DNA from: Nocardia exalbida NBRC 100660
Lineage (GTDB): Bacteria > Actinomycetota > Actinomycetes > Mycobacteriales > Mycobacteriaceae
Length of the DNA: 64,000 bases
Assembly: GCF_000308575.1 (NCBI RefSeq)
Contig: NZ_BAFZ01000165.1
Coordinates: 62,001 to 126,000 of the forward strand
Direction: 5' to 3'
Notes under the pieces: model-generated
What the model saw: the letters and a program-made list of their open reading frames with translations, nothing else
Told to the model about the DNA's origin: nothing
Database searches by the model: none
Part shown: in pieces, positions 32,813 through 42,167 of the stretch
Layout of the letters: each line of letters starts with the position of its first letter
Numbering within the stretch: position 1 is the stretch's first letter
Made by a program: the position numbers and the translations under genes

Positions 32813-34308
32813 CGCACGCCCGCCATCGCCAGCCGTACGGCTTCGGCCAGGTCTTGCGCCACGGTCGCGTCGCGACGCGCGCGACGCACCTCTTCGGGGC
32901 GAGTTCTCGCGGTGGGCACCAGGATCGCGCGTGCGCCCGCGCTCATCGCGGCGGTGACGTCCGCGCCGGTGTCGCCGATGACCACGCATCTGCCGACGTC
33001 GACGCCGAGGTCCGCGGCGGCCTGCCGAATCAAGCCGGGCTCGGGTTTGCGGCATTCGCAGCCGTCGCCCTCACCGTGCACGCACACCTGCCAGGTCGCG
33101 AACGGTCCGAGCAACTCCTCGACCCGGGAGTTGACCGCGGCGAGCTGTTCGGGACTGATCAGCCCTCGCGCGACACCGGACTGGTTGCTCACGACACCGA
33201 GCTGGACGCCGGCCGCGCGCAGCTTCCGCAGTGCGTCGACCGCCCCCGGCACCGGTTGCACTCGGCCGGGATCGGCGAGGTAGGGGATATCGATGATGAG
33301 GGTGTCGTCCCGGTCGAACAACAACGCCAAGGGCGAGGTGTGGGTCGCGTTCCGGTGGCGCAGCTCACCGCGCAGTCGGTGCCAGCACGCGGCCGGTGGT
33401 ATGAGCGCGCTGGTCACCGTCATCCGGCCGATCTCCGCCGGTGTGCGGGGCCCCGGCGCGATCCGGCGCGCGGCGAACGCGCCGGTCAGCGCCGTCCACG
33501 CCGCAGCGAGCAGGATGGCGGACCGGTGCCGGCCCGCGACGCCGAGCGCCATGGCCGCCGCGCCCGCGGCCGTGGTGAGCGCGTGGCGGGGCAGCAGTCC
33601 CTGGTCTTCGCCGATGCGCCGGCGCCACCGAGCGCCGTACTTGCGCCGCAGCAAGGCGTTGTCGGCGTTTCCACGTTGCGCTCGCACACTCGCCATGGGT
33701 CCCGATTCGCGGACCGGGTGGCGCGTGAGCCGGTTTCCGGACGCGATGGCGAACCCCGCGAGGAAAACCCGAAGCGCGAGGTCGGCGTCCTCGCGAAAGG
33801 CCCTCGGGAACCGCTCGTCGAAGCCGCCGACCGTGACCAGCGCGGACCTGCGGTAGGCCATGTCCGCGGTGATCCACCGCGCCGTGGCCAGCCGTGCCGT
33901 CGCGCGTTCCGCGTCGGTCGGTCGCCGGTGCTTCGGCAGCGGAACCTCGATGCGGGCCGTGGACGCCGCGGTGTGCTGGTCCAGATCGCGCAGGTCGTCG
34001 GCCAGGCGGGCGGGCCAGTCCGGCGCGGTGATCACGTCGTCGTCGAGGAAGGCGATCCACGTGCCCGCCGCGTGCCGCCACCCCGCGTTCCGCGCCGCGG
34101 CGGGTCCGCGGCCACCCGACCGGATGACCCGCGCCGGAGGCGCTGTCTCGGGCAGCGTCAGCTCCCCGCCCCGTGGCCGATCGTCCACCACGATGATTTC
34201 CCGTGGCTTCGGACCCGACGCTGCGGCGAGCGACTCGAGCAGCAGCCGAAGGCTTTCCCGGCCGGTAGTCGGGATCACGATGCTGTAGTCCACGGTGTGC
34301 GCGTTCAT
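32809..34308 (-). CDS. Fusion: GT2 glycosyltransferase + GmhB heptose-bisphosphate phosphatase
   Basis: The 499-residue protein joins two enzymes. Residues ~1-300 are a GT-A family 2 transferase: YSIVIPTTGRESLRLLLESL, DDRPRGGE, FLDDDVITAPDWP and a FREDADLALR acceptor-side motif. Residues ~330-490 are an HAD phosphatase of the GmhB type: LLFDRDDTLI (DxD), VVSNQSGVARG, a zinc loop CVHGEGDGCECRKPEPGL and VVIGDTGADV. GmhB removes the 7-phosphate from heptose 1,7-bisphosphate between the two HldE reactions. Fusion to a glycosyltransferase is unusual and implies both act on the same product. It overlaps both neighbours by 4 bp. Confidence 0.9.
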   Translation of the reverse strand: MNAHTVDYSIVIPTTGRESLRLLLESLAAASGPKPREIIVVDDRPRGGELTLPETAPPARVIRSGGRGPAAARNAGWRHAAGTWIAFLDDDVITAPDWPARLADDLRDLDQHTAASTARIEVPLPKHRRPTDAERATARLATARWITADMAYRRSALVTVGGFDERFPRAFREDADLALRVFLAGFAIASGNRLTRHPVRESGPMASVRAQRGNADNALLRRKYGARWRRRIGEDQGLLPRHALTTAAGAAAMALGVAGRHRSAILLAAAWTALTGAFAARRIAPGPRTPAEIGRMTVTSALIPPAACWHRLRGELRHRNATHTSPLALLFDRDDTLIIDIPYLADPGRVQPVPGAVDALRKLRAAGVQLGVVSNQSGVARGLISPEQLAAVNSRVEELLGPFATWQVCVHGEGDGCECRKPEPGLIRQAAADLGVDVGRCVVIGDTGADVTAAMSAGARAILVPTARTRPEEVRRARRDATVAQDLAEAVRLAMAGVR

Positions 34309-35927
34309 GAGCGACGGACCACGAACGAGCCGAGGGCGAGCAGATCGATCGGGGCGGATCCGAAGCACTCGAGGGCGTCGCGGGGCGAGTCGACCATCGG
34401 CCTGCCCGCGGTGTTCAAGCTCGTGTTGATCACCACGGGCAACCCCGTGCGCTTGTCGAACTCCGACAGCATCCGCGCCAGGACCGGGTTGTCCGCGGGA
34501 TCGACGGTTTGCACCCGGGCGGTGCCGTCCACATGCGTCACGGCCGGGATCCGCTCCCGCCAAGCCGGATCCACGTCGTGGACGAAAAGCATGTAGGGGC
34601 TGGGCAACGGTCCGCGTCCGAAGATCTCGGACGCTCGATCGGTGAGCACCATCGGTGCGAGCGGCCGGAACTGTTCGCGCCCCTTCACCTCGTTGAGGCG
34701 TTCGAGATTCGCCGACCGGCCGGGATGCGCCAGCAGCGAGCGGTGCCCGAGGGCGCGCGGGCCGAATTCAGCCCGGCCCTGGAACCAGGCCACCACCTGG
34801 TCGTCCGCGAGCGCTTGCGCCACTTCGGCCGCGATGTCCTCGGATCTGGTGTATTTGACCTTTGCGGTACGGAGAACGGTCTCCAGTTGCTGGTCGGTCC
34901 ACTCGCGGCCGAGAGCGGCCCCCCGCATCGGGGTGGCACGCTCACCGAATTCGGCCGCCAATTGCAGTGCGGCGCCCAGCGCGGTGCCCGCGTCACCGGC
35001 TGCCGGCTGCACCCAGATCCGTTGGTAGGGGCCTTCGGCGTGCAGCCGGCTGTTGGCCACGCAGTTCAGCGCGACGCCACCGGCCAGCGTGAGGTTCTGC
35101 TGTCCGGTCTGGCGATGCAGCCAGGAGCTCAGTTCCAGCAACACGTCCTCTAATCGCCGCTGGACACTCGCGGCGAGGTCGGCATGGTCCCGGCCGAGCG
35201 CACCGCCGGTCACGGCGGGAGCGAATTCCTCCCAGTCCACCTGTTCGGTGTGGAAACCGCCGTCCCGGACGGAATACAGCAGTTCGCGGAATCGGTCGAG
35301 GAAGCGGGGCGTGCCGTAGGAGGCGAGAGCCATCACCTTGTATTCGTCGCTCGACCGGGTGAATCCGAGGTGCTCGGTGAGGTCCTCGTACATCAGCCCG
35401 AGTGAGTGCGGCAACCGCTGTGACGCCAATTCGACGAATTTGCCGTCCCGGTATTCTCCGGCGAGATAGGAATGGCTTTCGCCGCGCCCGTCGGCCACCA
35501 GGACCGCTGAGTCGCCGAAAGGGGCCGCGAGAGCCGCGGACGCGGCATGGGCCAGATGATGTCGCACGAAGCGCACGATCGAGGGATCCAGGCCGGGTAA
35601 GGCGGCGGCGAGGAATGCGGGCGCACGGAACGCGTAGTCCGTCCGGGTCGGTTCGCTGTTCTGATCGAGACCGCCGAGCGAATGATCGACCAGATTCGGG
35701 TCATAGGAATAGCCCACCGCGTCGAGCTGCTCGGGACGTAATCCCGCGCGCTCCAGGCACCACGTGGCCGCTTGCTCGGGCACCTCCCACGCCGAGAACG
35801 GCACCGGCCGCTTGCCGTGTTTGCGCCGGGTGAACCGCTCCTCCTCGGCCGCCGCGACGATTTCTCCGTCGACGATCAGGGCGGCAGCAGGGTCGTGGAA
35901 CACCGCGTTGATTCCGAGAATGCGCAC
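34305..35927 (-). CDS. Carbamoyltransferase, NodU/CmcH/TobZ family
   Basis: The 540-residue enzyme has an N-terminal Kae1-like domain (ILGINAVFHDPAAALIVDG, AAAEEERFTRRKHGK, FVRHHLAHAASAA) and a C-terminal YrdC-like region with GRAEFGPRALGHRSLLAHP. Such proteins transfer carbamoyl phosphate, via carbamoyl-AMP, to sugar or cephem hydroxyls. I start at GTG 35927, after AAAGGCGG; upstream ATG codons at 35978 and 36008 add low-complexity residues. The stop overlaps the GT2-GmhB start. It predicts O-carbamoylation of the heptose or xylose in this glycan. Confidence 0.92.
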   Translation of the reverse strand: MRILGINAVFHDPAAALIVDGEIVAAAEEERFTRRKHGKRPVPFSAWEVPEQAATWCLERAGLRPEQLDAVGYSYDPNLVDHSLGGLDQNSEPTRTDYAFRAPAFLAAALPGLDPSIVRFVRHHLAHAASAALAAPFGDSAVLVADGRGESHSYLAGEYRDGKFVELASQRLPHSLGLMYEDLTEHLGFTRSSDEYKVMALASYGTPRFLDRFRELLYSVRDGGFHTEQVDWEEFAPAVTGGALGRDHADLAASVQRRLEDVLLELSSWLHRQTGQQNLTLAGGVALNCVANSRLHAEGPYQRIWVQPAAGDAGTALGAALQLAAEFGERATPMRGAALGREWTDQQLETVLRTAKVKYTRSEDIAAEVAQALADDQVVAWFQGRAEFGPRALGHRSLLAHPGRSANLERLNEVKGREQFRPLAPMVLTDRASEIFGRGPLPSPYMLFVHDVDPAWRERIPAVTHVDGTARVQTVDPADNPVLARMLSEFDKRTGLPVVINTSLNTAGRPMVDSPRDALECFGSAPIDLLALGSFVVRRS

Positions 35928-36030
35928 GGGCCGCCTTTCTGTTGGAGACGCGGGACCTGTCGGTCTGCCCGCTGACATATGGGTGGCGCTACCCGCTGAA
36001 GTCACCACTAAACCGATTCATGCACGACGG

Positions 36031-37005
36031 CTATCGTCGCAGCAACTTCTCAGCAGACTCGCTCTCGCGCCCCGCGAACCAGTCGATCGTGCGGCGCAGT
36101 CCCTCCGCTCTGCCGACCGACGGCTCCCAGCCCAGTGCCCGGCGGGCCAGCGTGATGTCCGGGCAGCGCCGCTTCGGATCATCGATCGCGCCCTCGACAT
36201 AGGTCAGCACCGATCGGCTGCCGGTTACCGAGCGGATCTCGTCGGCGAGGCGGCGCACGGAGATCTCGTGCGGATTGCCGATGTTGACCGGTCCCGGGTG
36301 GTCGGTGGCCGCCAGCGCCAGCAGGCCGCGCACCGTGTCGTCGATGTAGCACAGGGAGCGGGTCTGCTCGCCGGTTCCGGCGATGGTGAGCGGTGCGTCC
36401 GACAACGCCTGTGCGATGAATGTGGGCACCATCCGGCCGTCGTCGGCACGCATGCGGGGACCATAGGTGTTGAAGATTCGGGCGATTCCGGTATCGAGGC
36501 CCCGTTCCCGGCGGTGTGCCATGGTCAACGCTTCGGCATACCGTTTCGCCTCGTCGTAGACGCTGCGCGGACCGACCGGATTGACGTGTCCCCAGTATTG
36601 CTCGGGCTGCGGGTGCACAGTCGGGTCGCCGTAGACCTCGCTCGTCGACGCGAGGACGAATCGCGCGTCGTTCCGCTCGGCCAGGTCGAGGGCGTTGGCA
36701 GTGCCGAGTGATCCGGCGCGCAGTGTCTCGATCGGCAGCCGAAGGTAGTCCGGAGGCGACGCGGCCGACGCGAGGTGGAAGACGACGTCGAAAAAGCCCA
36801 GCGCCGGCCACCGCTCGGTGACGTCGTGCTGGATGAGGTCGAACTCGGGACGGTCCAGCAGCCGGGCGACATCGTCCACCGTGGAGGTGGCGAAGTTGTC
36901 CAGCGCGACCACGGCCGTGCCCGCGTCCAGCAGCTGTTCGCACAGGTGCGATCCGACGAATCCGCAACCGCCGGTGACCAAGGCGCGTTCGTATTGTCCG
37001 GACAT
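36031..37005 (-). CDS. UDP-glucuronate decarboxylase-like extended SDR (UDP-xylose synthase type)
   Basis: The 324-residue extended SDR has ALVTGGCGFVGSHLCEQLLD, then FVLASTSEVYGDPTVHPQPE, YWGHVNPVGPRSVYDEAKR and ARIFNTYGPRMRADDGRMVP. The GPRSxYDEAKR and NTYGPRM segments are characteristic of UDP-glucuronate decarboxylase (UXS), which makes UDP-xylose via a 4-keto intermediate. Catalytic YxxxK is intact. It is 9 bp downstream of a GT4 gene. With Ugd at the operon end it completes a route from UDP-glucose to UDP-xylose. A related dehydratase/epimerase activity is possible. Confidence 0.87.
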   Translation of the reverse strand: MSGQYERALVTGGCGFVGSHLCEQLLDAGTAVVALDNFATSTVDDVARLLDRPEFDLIQHDVTERWPALGFFDVVFHLASAASPPDYLRLPIETLRAGSLGTANALDLAERNDARFVLASTSEVYGDPTVHPQPEQYWGHVNPVGPRSVYDEAKRYAEALTMAHRRERGLDTGIARIFNTYGPRMRADDGRMVPTFIAQALSDAPLTIAGTGEQTRSLCYIDDTVRGLLALAATDHPGPVNIGNPHEISVRRLADEIRSVTGSRSVLTYVEGAIDDPKRRCPDITLARRALGWEPSVGRAEGLRRTIDWFAGRESESAEKLLRR

Positions 37006-37013
37006 GGTGTCGC

Positions 37014-38324
37014 CTACCCGTGGCCGTTCGCGGGAATGCTGTGATCAATCGAGGATCCCCCGGTGGCAAGCTCGTCGCTGTCCCCGGCGTGGCCGACCGC
37101 GCGGCCGTCGGTGGGCCCGCTTTCGTTCTGCGCCCGTACGGTCGCGGCGGCCACCCGCCGGTACGCGTGCAGGGTCTCGGTGGCGATCCGATCCCACGAG
37201 TAGCGCGCTTCGACGCGTTCGCGCCCGGCGCGACCGTAGTTCTGCCTGATCGCAGGCGTGGCGAGAAGTTCACCGACCGCGTCGGCCAGCTTCGCCGGTT
37301 CCCGGGGTGGGATCAGCCTGCCGGTCACCCCGTCGACGACGGTGTCGATGAGACCTCCGACCGCGGTCGCGACCACGGGAACCCCGCAAGCCATCGCTTC
37401 CAGCGGTGTGATGCCGAAGGGTTCGTACCACGGCGTGCACACGACCACGTCCGCCGACCTCAGTAGCGGGGCCATCCGAGTCCGCGGCACCTGGCCCAGC
37501 AGATGGAGCCGGTCGCGCACACCGAGTTCCGCCGCCAGCGCGAGCAGCCGCCTGCCTTCGGGGTCATCGGCCACGTCGCCGTCGTCCGGGCCGCCCACCA
37601 AGATCAACTCGGTGTCGGGCAAACTGGTGAGTGCGGTGATCGCGGTGTCGAAACCTTTGCGCGGCACCAATCTGCCCACACTGACCATCCGGTGCCCGGC
37701 CGGCCGCGGTGCGCTCGGTCCGTCGGGCGTGAACTGGACGAGATCTACGCCGCACGGAATCACCGACGTCCGCGACCGTGGCACACCCATCCTGGCCAAT
37801 TCGAAGATCTCGTCGGTGCAGGTGGCGATGATGCGGTCGGTCTGCGCGGCGATCAATCGTTCGAGGCGCACCCGGTCGGCCGGGCTGGTGTCGTTCGCCC
37901 CCTGATGGCGGCGTTTCACCACCCCCAGCGCGTGGAAGGTCTGCACCACCGGCAGGGTGGCGGGGCGAGCGGCTCGCAGGGCGGCCAGGCCGGACATCCA
38001 GAAATGCGCGTGCACCACGTCTGGGCGCTGATGCCGCCAGTGCGCGCGCAGAAACGCGCCGAAATCGCCCATGTGCGGTAGCAATTCGTCCTTCGGCAGG
38101 GGATGGGCGGGCCCGGCCGGTACGCGGATCACGCGATAGCCCTGTTCGGTGGTCACAGTGTGCGGCGCCTGCGTCTCCTCCCGGCGCGTGTAGACGGTGA
38201 CCTCGTGCCCCTGTCGGCACAGGGCCGCGGACAGTTCCGCCACATGAACGTTCTGCCCGCCGGCATCGACCCCGCCCAGCGCGGCGAGTGGGCTGGCGTG
38301 CTCGGACACCATCGCGATCTTCAT
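37014..38324 (-). CDS. GT4-family glycosyltransferase
   Basis: The 436-residue GT-B enzyme starts KIAMVSEHASPLAALGGVDA and GGQNVHVAELSAALCRQGHE, the glycine-rich acceptor loop of retaining GT4 transferases. It carries SVGRLVPRKGFD and EPFGITPLEAMACGVPVVAT, the EX7E donor motif. The last ~40 residues are acidic and low-complexity. The donor is not predictable but could be UDP-xylose or UDP-glucuronate made by this operon. ATG 38324 is 31 bp below the first gene's stop. Confidence 0.9.
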   Translation of the reverse strand: MKIAMVSEHASPLAALGGVDAGGQNVHVAELSAALCRQGHEVTVYTRREETQAPHTVTTEQGYRVIRVPAGPAHPLPKDELLPHMGDFGAFLRAHWRHQRPDVVHAHFWMSGLAALRAARPATLPVVQTFHALGVVKRRHQGANDTSPADRVRLERLIAAQTDRIIATCTDEIFELARMGVPRSRTSVIPCGVDLVQFTPDGPSAPRPAGHRMVSVGRLVPRKGFDTAITALTSLPDTELILVGGPDDGDVADDPEGRRLLALAAELGVRDRLHLLGQVPRTRMAPLLRSADVVVCTPWYEPFGITPLEAMACGVPVVATAVGGLIDTVVDGVTGRLIPPREPAKLADAVGELLATPAIRQNYGRAGRERVEARYSWDRIATETLHAYRRVAAATVRAQNESGPTDGRAVGHAGDSDELATGGSSIDHSIPANGHG

Positions 38325-38355
38325 GATTCCGCCTTCTGTCTCCGGGACACTGCCT

Positions 38356-39333
38356 TCATCGGGTGACCTCGGCGAGGAGGGAATCCCACCGGCGCAGGAA
38401 GACCTCGAGGCCGTAATGTTCCAGCGCGAACTGCCGTCCCGACTTGCCCGCGAGCGCCGCCAGATCGGGTTCGTGGAGGAATTCGTGGAACTTCGCGGTG
38501 AGCGCCGCGACGTCGGAAGAGAGGGCACCGGCTTCCGGGGGCACCGCGCGGACGGCCTCGGTGGTGGCGAGGGCGACCACCGGCATGGCCAGGTGCATGG
38601 CCTCCAGGAGTGACAATCCGAGGGAGGTCCACCGCGCGGTGTGCAGATACACCCTCCTGCGCGCCATTTCCGGATGCAGCACCGACTGCCGCAGATCACC
38701 GATGCCGCGGATCGGGTGGACGGTGGGCCGGTCGGCGGTGAAGGCGTCGGCTCCGATCCCGTACACATCGACCGGTCCCGCCATCGCGAAGTCCGGCAGC
38801 AGATCGCTTCCGGTGATCCTTCCGCGCCGCATCGGTTCGTTGATCAGGGCCACGCCGTGCGGCAGTTCGCCGGTGTACAGCGCGCCGGGGTCAACGATGC
38901 CGTGCGGCACAACCCGGGTGGGCGCGTGTCCGCTGTCCCACATCAGGTTGTTGAAATGCGTGACGTGCACGATCGGGATGTCGGTGCGATCCGCCAGCGG
39001 ATGCCTGCTGGTAGCCGCGCTGGGACGCGGCGTGTTGTGCTCGACGTAGACCGCCGGAATGTCGGCGCCGGGACGGCGCCCGAGCCATCGCTCGGTGAGG
39101 TCGATTTCCTCTGGGCGCTGGAGAACGACCACGTCCGGCTCGGTGTCGCGCAACGCCGTCGCGGGCACCTCCTCGGCGAAGGGCCAGTCGCGGCCGCACC
39201 GTCCGCGCCCCCACGGGCCACCGCCGTCCACCACCGGCATCAGGTATCGGTGCGGCCCTCGGACGAACGATGTCGTCCATGAGCCGTGCACGTGCCACAG
39301 CAGCACGGTCAGCCGTTCGGTGATTGCGGCCAT
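38356..39333 (-). CDS. GT4-like glycosyltransferase, first gene of the glycan operon
   Basis: The 325-residue protein opens LTVLLWHVHGSWTTSFVRGP and later has VYVEHNTPRP, VVPHGIVDP and TSLGLSLLEAMHLAMPVVAL, the C-terminal EX7E-type donor site. It resembles short GT4 enzymes found with heptose genes, in which the donor Rossmann half is compact. ATG 39333 opens the eleven-gene operon. A divergent aldehyde dehydrogenase begins about 210 bp upstream, so the operon promoter must lie within 39334-39545; I could not pick out a clear -10. Confidence 0.85.
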   Translation of the reverse strand: MAAITERLTVLLWHVHGSWTTSFVRGPHRYLMPVVDGGGPWGRGRCGRDWPFAEEVPATALRDTEPDVVVLQRPEEIDLTERWLGRRPGADIPAVYVEHNTPRPSAATSRHPLADRTDIPIVHVTHFNNLMWDSGHAPTRVVPHGIVDPGALYTGELPHGVALINEPMRRGRITGSDLLPDFAMAGPVDVYGIGADAFTADRPTVHPIRGIGDLRQSVLHPEMARRRVYLHTARWTSLGLSLLEAMHLAMPVVALATTEAVRAVPPEAGALSSDVAALTAKFHEFLHEPDLAALAGKSGRQFALEHYGLEVFLRRWDSLLAEVTR

Positions 39334-39545
39334 GCCGGTAGCTCTTGCCTATAACTCCCGCGACCAAACCTGGTTTCCGCACCTGTTAGCAATCTGTCAG
39401 CTATCGACGTGCGGGTGCCGCCGCTTCCCGGCCGCTGACGCGGACGGCGGTGCCGACGAGTTTGAACAGCGGGTGCCAGGCAATGGCTCGCGGTATGAGC
39501 GCAGCGAACGCTGTCACGTTTCCCACCGAGAATCGGGCGACCGCG

Positions 39546-40886
39546 ATGATCGAGATACTCGATCCCGCCACCGGTGCCACCGTCGGCCATGTGCCTATGA
39601 CCGGCCTCGCGGAGATCGATCGGCAGGTCGAGCTGGCCGATCGGGTCCAGCCGGCGTGGGCGCGCACCGCGCCGGCGGAGCGGGCCGCCGCACTGCGTGC
39701 CGGTGCCGCCTTGCTGCGCGAGTGTGCCCACGAGCTGGCCGAACTCAACCGTGTCGAAACAGGACGCCCGTTGTCCGAAGGCGAACAAGGTGTGCTGACC
39801 GGTGCCGCGACGTTGGAACAGTATGCCGAGCTGGGGCCACTGCACCGGGGGAAGACCCTGCAAGGAGACTTCGAGGCGACCGACCTCATGGTGTGGGAGC
39901 CGTGCGGCGTCGTCGTCGCGCTGACGCCGTGGAACGACCCGGTCGCGGTGTCCTGCGGCTTGCTCGGCGCGGCGCTGGCCACGGGGAACACGGTCGTCTA
40001 CAAGCCGAGCGAACGCGCACCGCATACCGGCGGTCTGCTCGGCGAATTGCTCGCCCGTGCGCTTCCCGAGGGGGTGCTGCAGACGGTTCAAGGTGATGGG
40101 AGGGTCGGCGCGCTGCTCGCCGCGCGCACCGATGTGGACGTCGTCGCGCACGTCGGCAGCACGTCCACGGGGCGGTCGATCGCGAAGAGTGTGGCGGCTA
40201 CCGGCGCCAAGGCATTGCTGGAGAACGGCGGCAACGACGCGCTCGTCGTCGACGCCGGGGTGGATCCTGTCTGGGCCGCCGGGCAGGCGGCGCTCGGCGC
40301 GTTCGCGAACTCCGGCCAGATCTGCGTGTCCGTCGAAAGGATCTTCGTGCACCGGGATGTCGCGCAGGCGTTTCTGGCGGCGCTGGTCGCCGAAGCCGAG
40401 TCCTGGAAGACGGCGCCGTTGGTCGACCGGCGTCATCGCGATCAGGTCCACGCCCACGTGCGCGACGCGGTGGACCTCGGGGCCGATCTGCTGACCGGCG
40501 GAGCGGTGCCCGACGGCGCCGGTGCGCACTATCCGGCAACCGTGCTGGCACACTGCGATTCGAACATGCGCATCATGCGGGAGGAGACCTTCGGTCCGGT
40601 CGCGCCGGTGCGGCGGGTGGACACGTTCGAGCAGGGCATCGCGGAGGCCGCCACCGACGACTACGGGCTCGCGGCGACCGTACTCACTGCATCGATGGCC
40701 CATGCCCAGCACGCCTGGCGAGAATTGCCGGTCGGCACGGTGAAGATCAACGCTGTGTTCGGTGGGGCGCCCGGCGGAGCGGCGCATCCCCGGCGGGCCA
40801 GCGGATCCGGCTTCGGTTATGGACCCGAATTGCTGGACGAGATGACGCAGACGAAGGTCGTGCACCTGCGCCCGGCGCCCCACTAG
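39546..40886 (+). CDS. Aldehyde dehydrogenase (NAD(P)-dependent)
   Basis: The 446-residue enzyme has the ALDH fold: WEPCGVVVALTPWNDPVAVS (oxyanion Asn), YKPSERAPHTGG, AKALLENGGNDALVV (general-base Glu) and FANSGQICVSVERIFV (nucleophilic Cys). The substrate is undefined. I start at ATG 39546 (MIEILDPATG), where the domain begins. In-frame ATG codons at 39450 and 39495 are possible, and none has a good Shine-Dalgarno. It is divergent from the glycan operon and may belong to it functionally or merely share the promoter region. Confidence 0.88.
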   Translation: MIEILDPATGATVGHVPMTGLAEIDRQVELADRVQPAWARTAPAERAAALRAGAALLRECAHELAELNRVETGRPLSEGEQGVLTGAATLEQYAELGPLHRGKTLQGDFEATDLMVWEPCGVVVALTPWNDPVAVSCGLLGAALATGNTVVYKPSERAPHTGGLLGELLARALPEGVLQTVQGDGRVGALLAARTDVDVVAHVGSTSTGRSIAKSVAATGAKALLENGGNDALVVDAGVDPVWAAGQAALGAFANSGQICVSVERIFVHRDVAQAFLAALVAEAESWKTAPLVDRRHRDQVHAHVRDAVDLGADLLTGGAVPDGAGAHYPATVLAHCDSNMRIMREETFGPVAPVRRVDTFEQGIAEAATDDYGLAATVLTASMAHAQHAWRELPVGTVKINAVFGGAPGGAAHPRRASGSGFGYGPELLDEMTQTKVVHLRPAPH

Positions 40887-41278
40887 AAGATGTTCTACGG
40901 TGCGGTCACCGAGCGGAGGGACCACTCGCGCGGCGGATTGACCTGCGGTGCAGCGGGTACGCGCGGACACATGCGGGTACTTGCCTCGACGCGCTGGTCA
41001 CCACGCGCTCGCACGGTTCGGCGCCGGGACTGTGAGCGGGTGTCCCGGTCTCGGCAGTCGACCCCACCGCGGGCGGAGGGAAGGTCACCACGCAGGCGAG
41101 GGCATCCGACCGGCCCGCGCTGGTCTGCGCCGAGCGATCCGCCGCCGCAGGCGCGTCCGACCAGCGGTGGCACCGGTGTCCGGCGCAGCCGGCAAGCGAA
41201 CGCGCGCGTCGACGGGGGTTCCCGGCGGTCGACGCCTTGACCAGGGACCTGCTCGACGCTGCTCGCGGGGCCGTCGGC
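40887..41278. other. Gap between the aldehyde dehydrogenase and GT2 genes
   Basis: About 390 bp without a recognisable gene. All frames are arginine/proline-rich translations. A TTG-started extension of the downstream GT2 from 41237 would use part of it. No strong hairpin follows the dehydrogenase stop. Confidence 0.4.
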
Positions 41279-42163
41279 GTGAGCGCGTTGCCCGTGGCGA
41301 AGACCACCGTCGTCATCGCCACGCGTAACCGCGCGTCCGAATTGGCCCGCACCTTGACCGAGTTGCGCGCACTGCGCCCCTGTCCGGCGATCGTGGTGCT
41401 GGACAACGCTTCCGACGACAACACCGCGGACGAGGCGAAGGCGTTCGCGGGGGTGAAAGTCATACGACTGTCCCGCAATCTCGGTGCGGCGGCGCGCAAT
41501 CTCGGCGTAGCGATCGCCCGCACGCCGTACGTCGCCTTCAGTGACGACGACTCGTGGTGGGCCGATGACGCGCTCTGCGAAGCCGAGCGGGTGCTGGACG
41601 CCTATCCACGGCTCGGCCTGGTGGCCGGACGCACGCTCATCGGCGACGATCACCGTGACGACCCCGTCAACGACCTGATGGCGGCCAGCCCGCTCGGGCA
41701 TCCCCTCGGGCTGCCGGGGCCACGGGTCCTCGGGTTCCTGGCCTGTGCGGCGATCGTCCGGAAGGAGGCGTACCTGCAGGCCGCCGGGTTCAGCGCGCTT
41801 CTGCATTTCGGCGCCGAAGAACGGTTGCTGTCACTCGATATGGCGGCGTGCGGCTGGGATCTCTGTTATGTCGCGCGAGTGCGCGCCCACCATCACCCGT
41901 CGGCGCGGCGCCCACCGCACGCGTGGCGCGAATCGGCCGAACTGCGCAACAACGCGTTGATCGTCTGGATGCGGCGGCCGCTACGGCGCTGCGCGGCCGA
42001 ATCGGTCGGCCTGCTGGGCCGAGCGGTGCGTGACCCGGGGATGCTGCGCGCGGTCGCCGGGATCTTTCGCCGCCTGCCGCGAGCGTTGGCGCAGCGCCGC
42101 CGGCTGCCGCCTGAGGTAGAGCGCCGGGCCAGGGCGCTGGAACTCGCCCACGGAAGGAAGTGA
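41279..42163 (+). CDS. GT2-family glycosyltransferase (tandem copy 1)
   Basis: The 294-residue GT-A protein has TTVVIATRNRASELARTLTE, VVLDNASDDNT, LGAAARNLGVAIARTPYVAF and SDDDSWWADDAL with the DDD metal motif. A GAEERLLSLDMAACGW acceptor region follows. The C-terminus is basic (RRLPPEVERRARALE) and may touch the membrane. GTG 41279 starts just before the fold; TTG 41237 is an alternative. It is followed after 4 bp by a close paralogue, so the pair arose by tandem duplication and probably adds successive sugars. Confidence 0.87.
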   Translation: MSALPVAKTTVVIATRNRASELARTLTELRALRPCPAIVVLDNASDDNTADEAKAFAGVKVIRLSRNLGAAARNLGVAIARTPYVAFSDDDSWWADDALCEAERVLDAYPRLGLVAGRTLIGDDHRDDPVNDLMAASPLGHPLGLPGPRVLGFLACAAIVRKEAYLQAAGFSALLHFGAEERLLSLDMAACGWDLCYVARVRAHHHPSARRPPHAWRESAELRNNALIVWMRRPLRRCAAESVGLLGRAVRDPGMLRAVAGIFRRLPRALAQRRRLPPEVERRARALELAHGRK

Positions 42164-42167
42164 CCGC

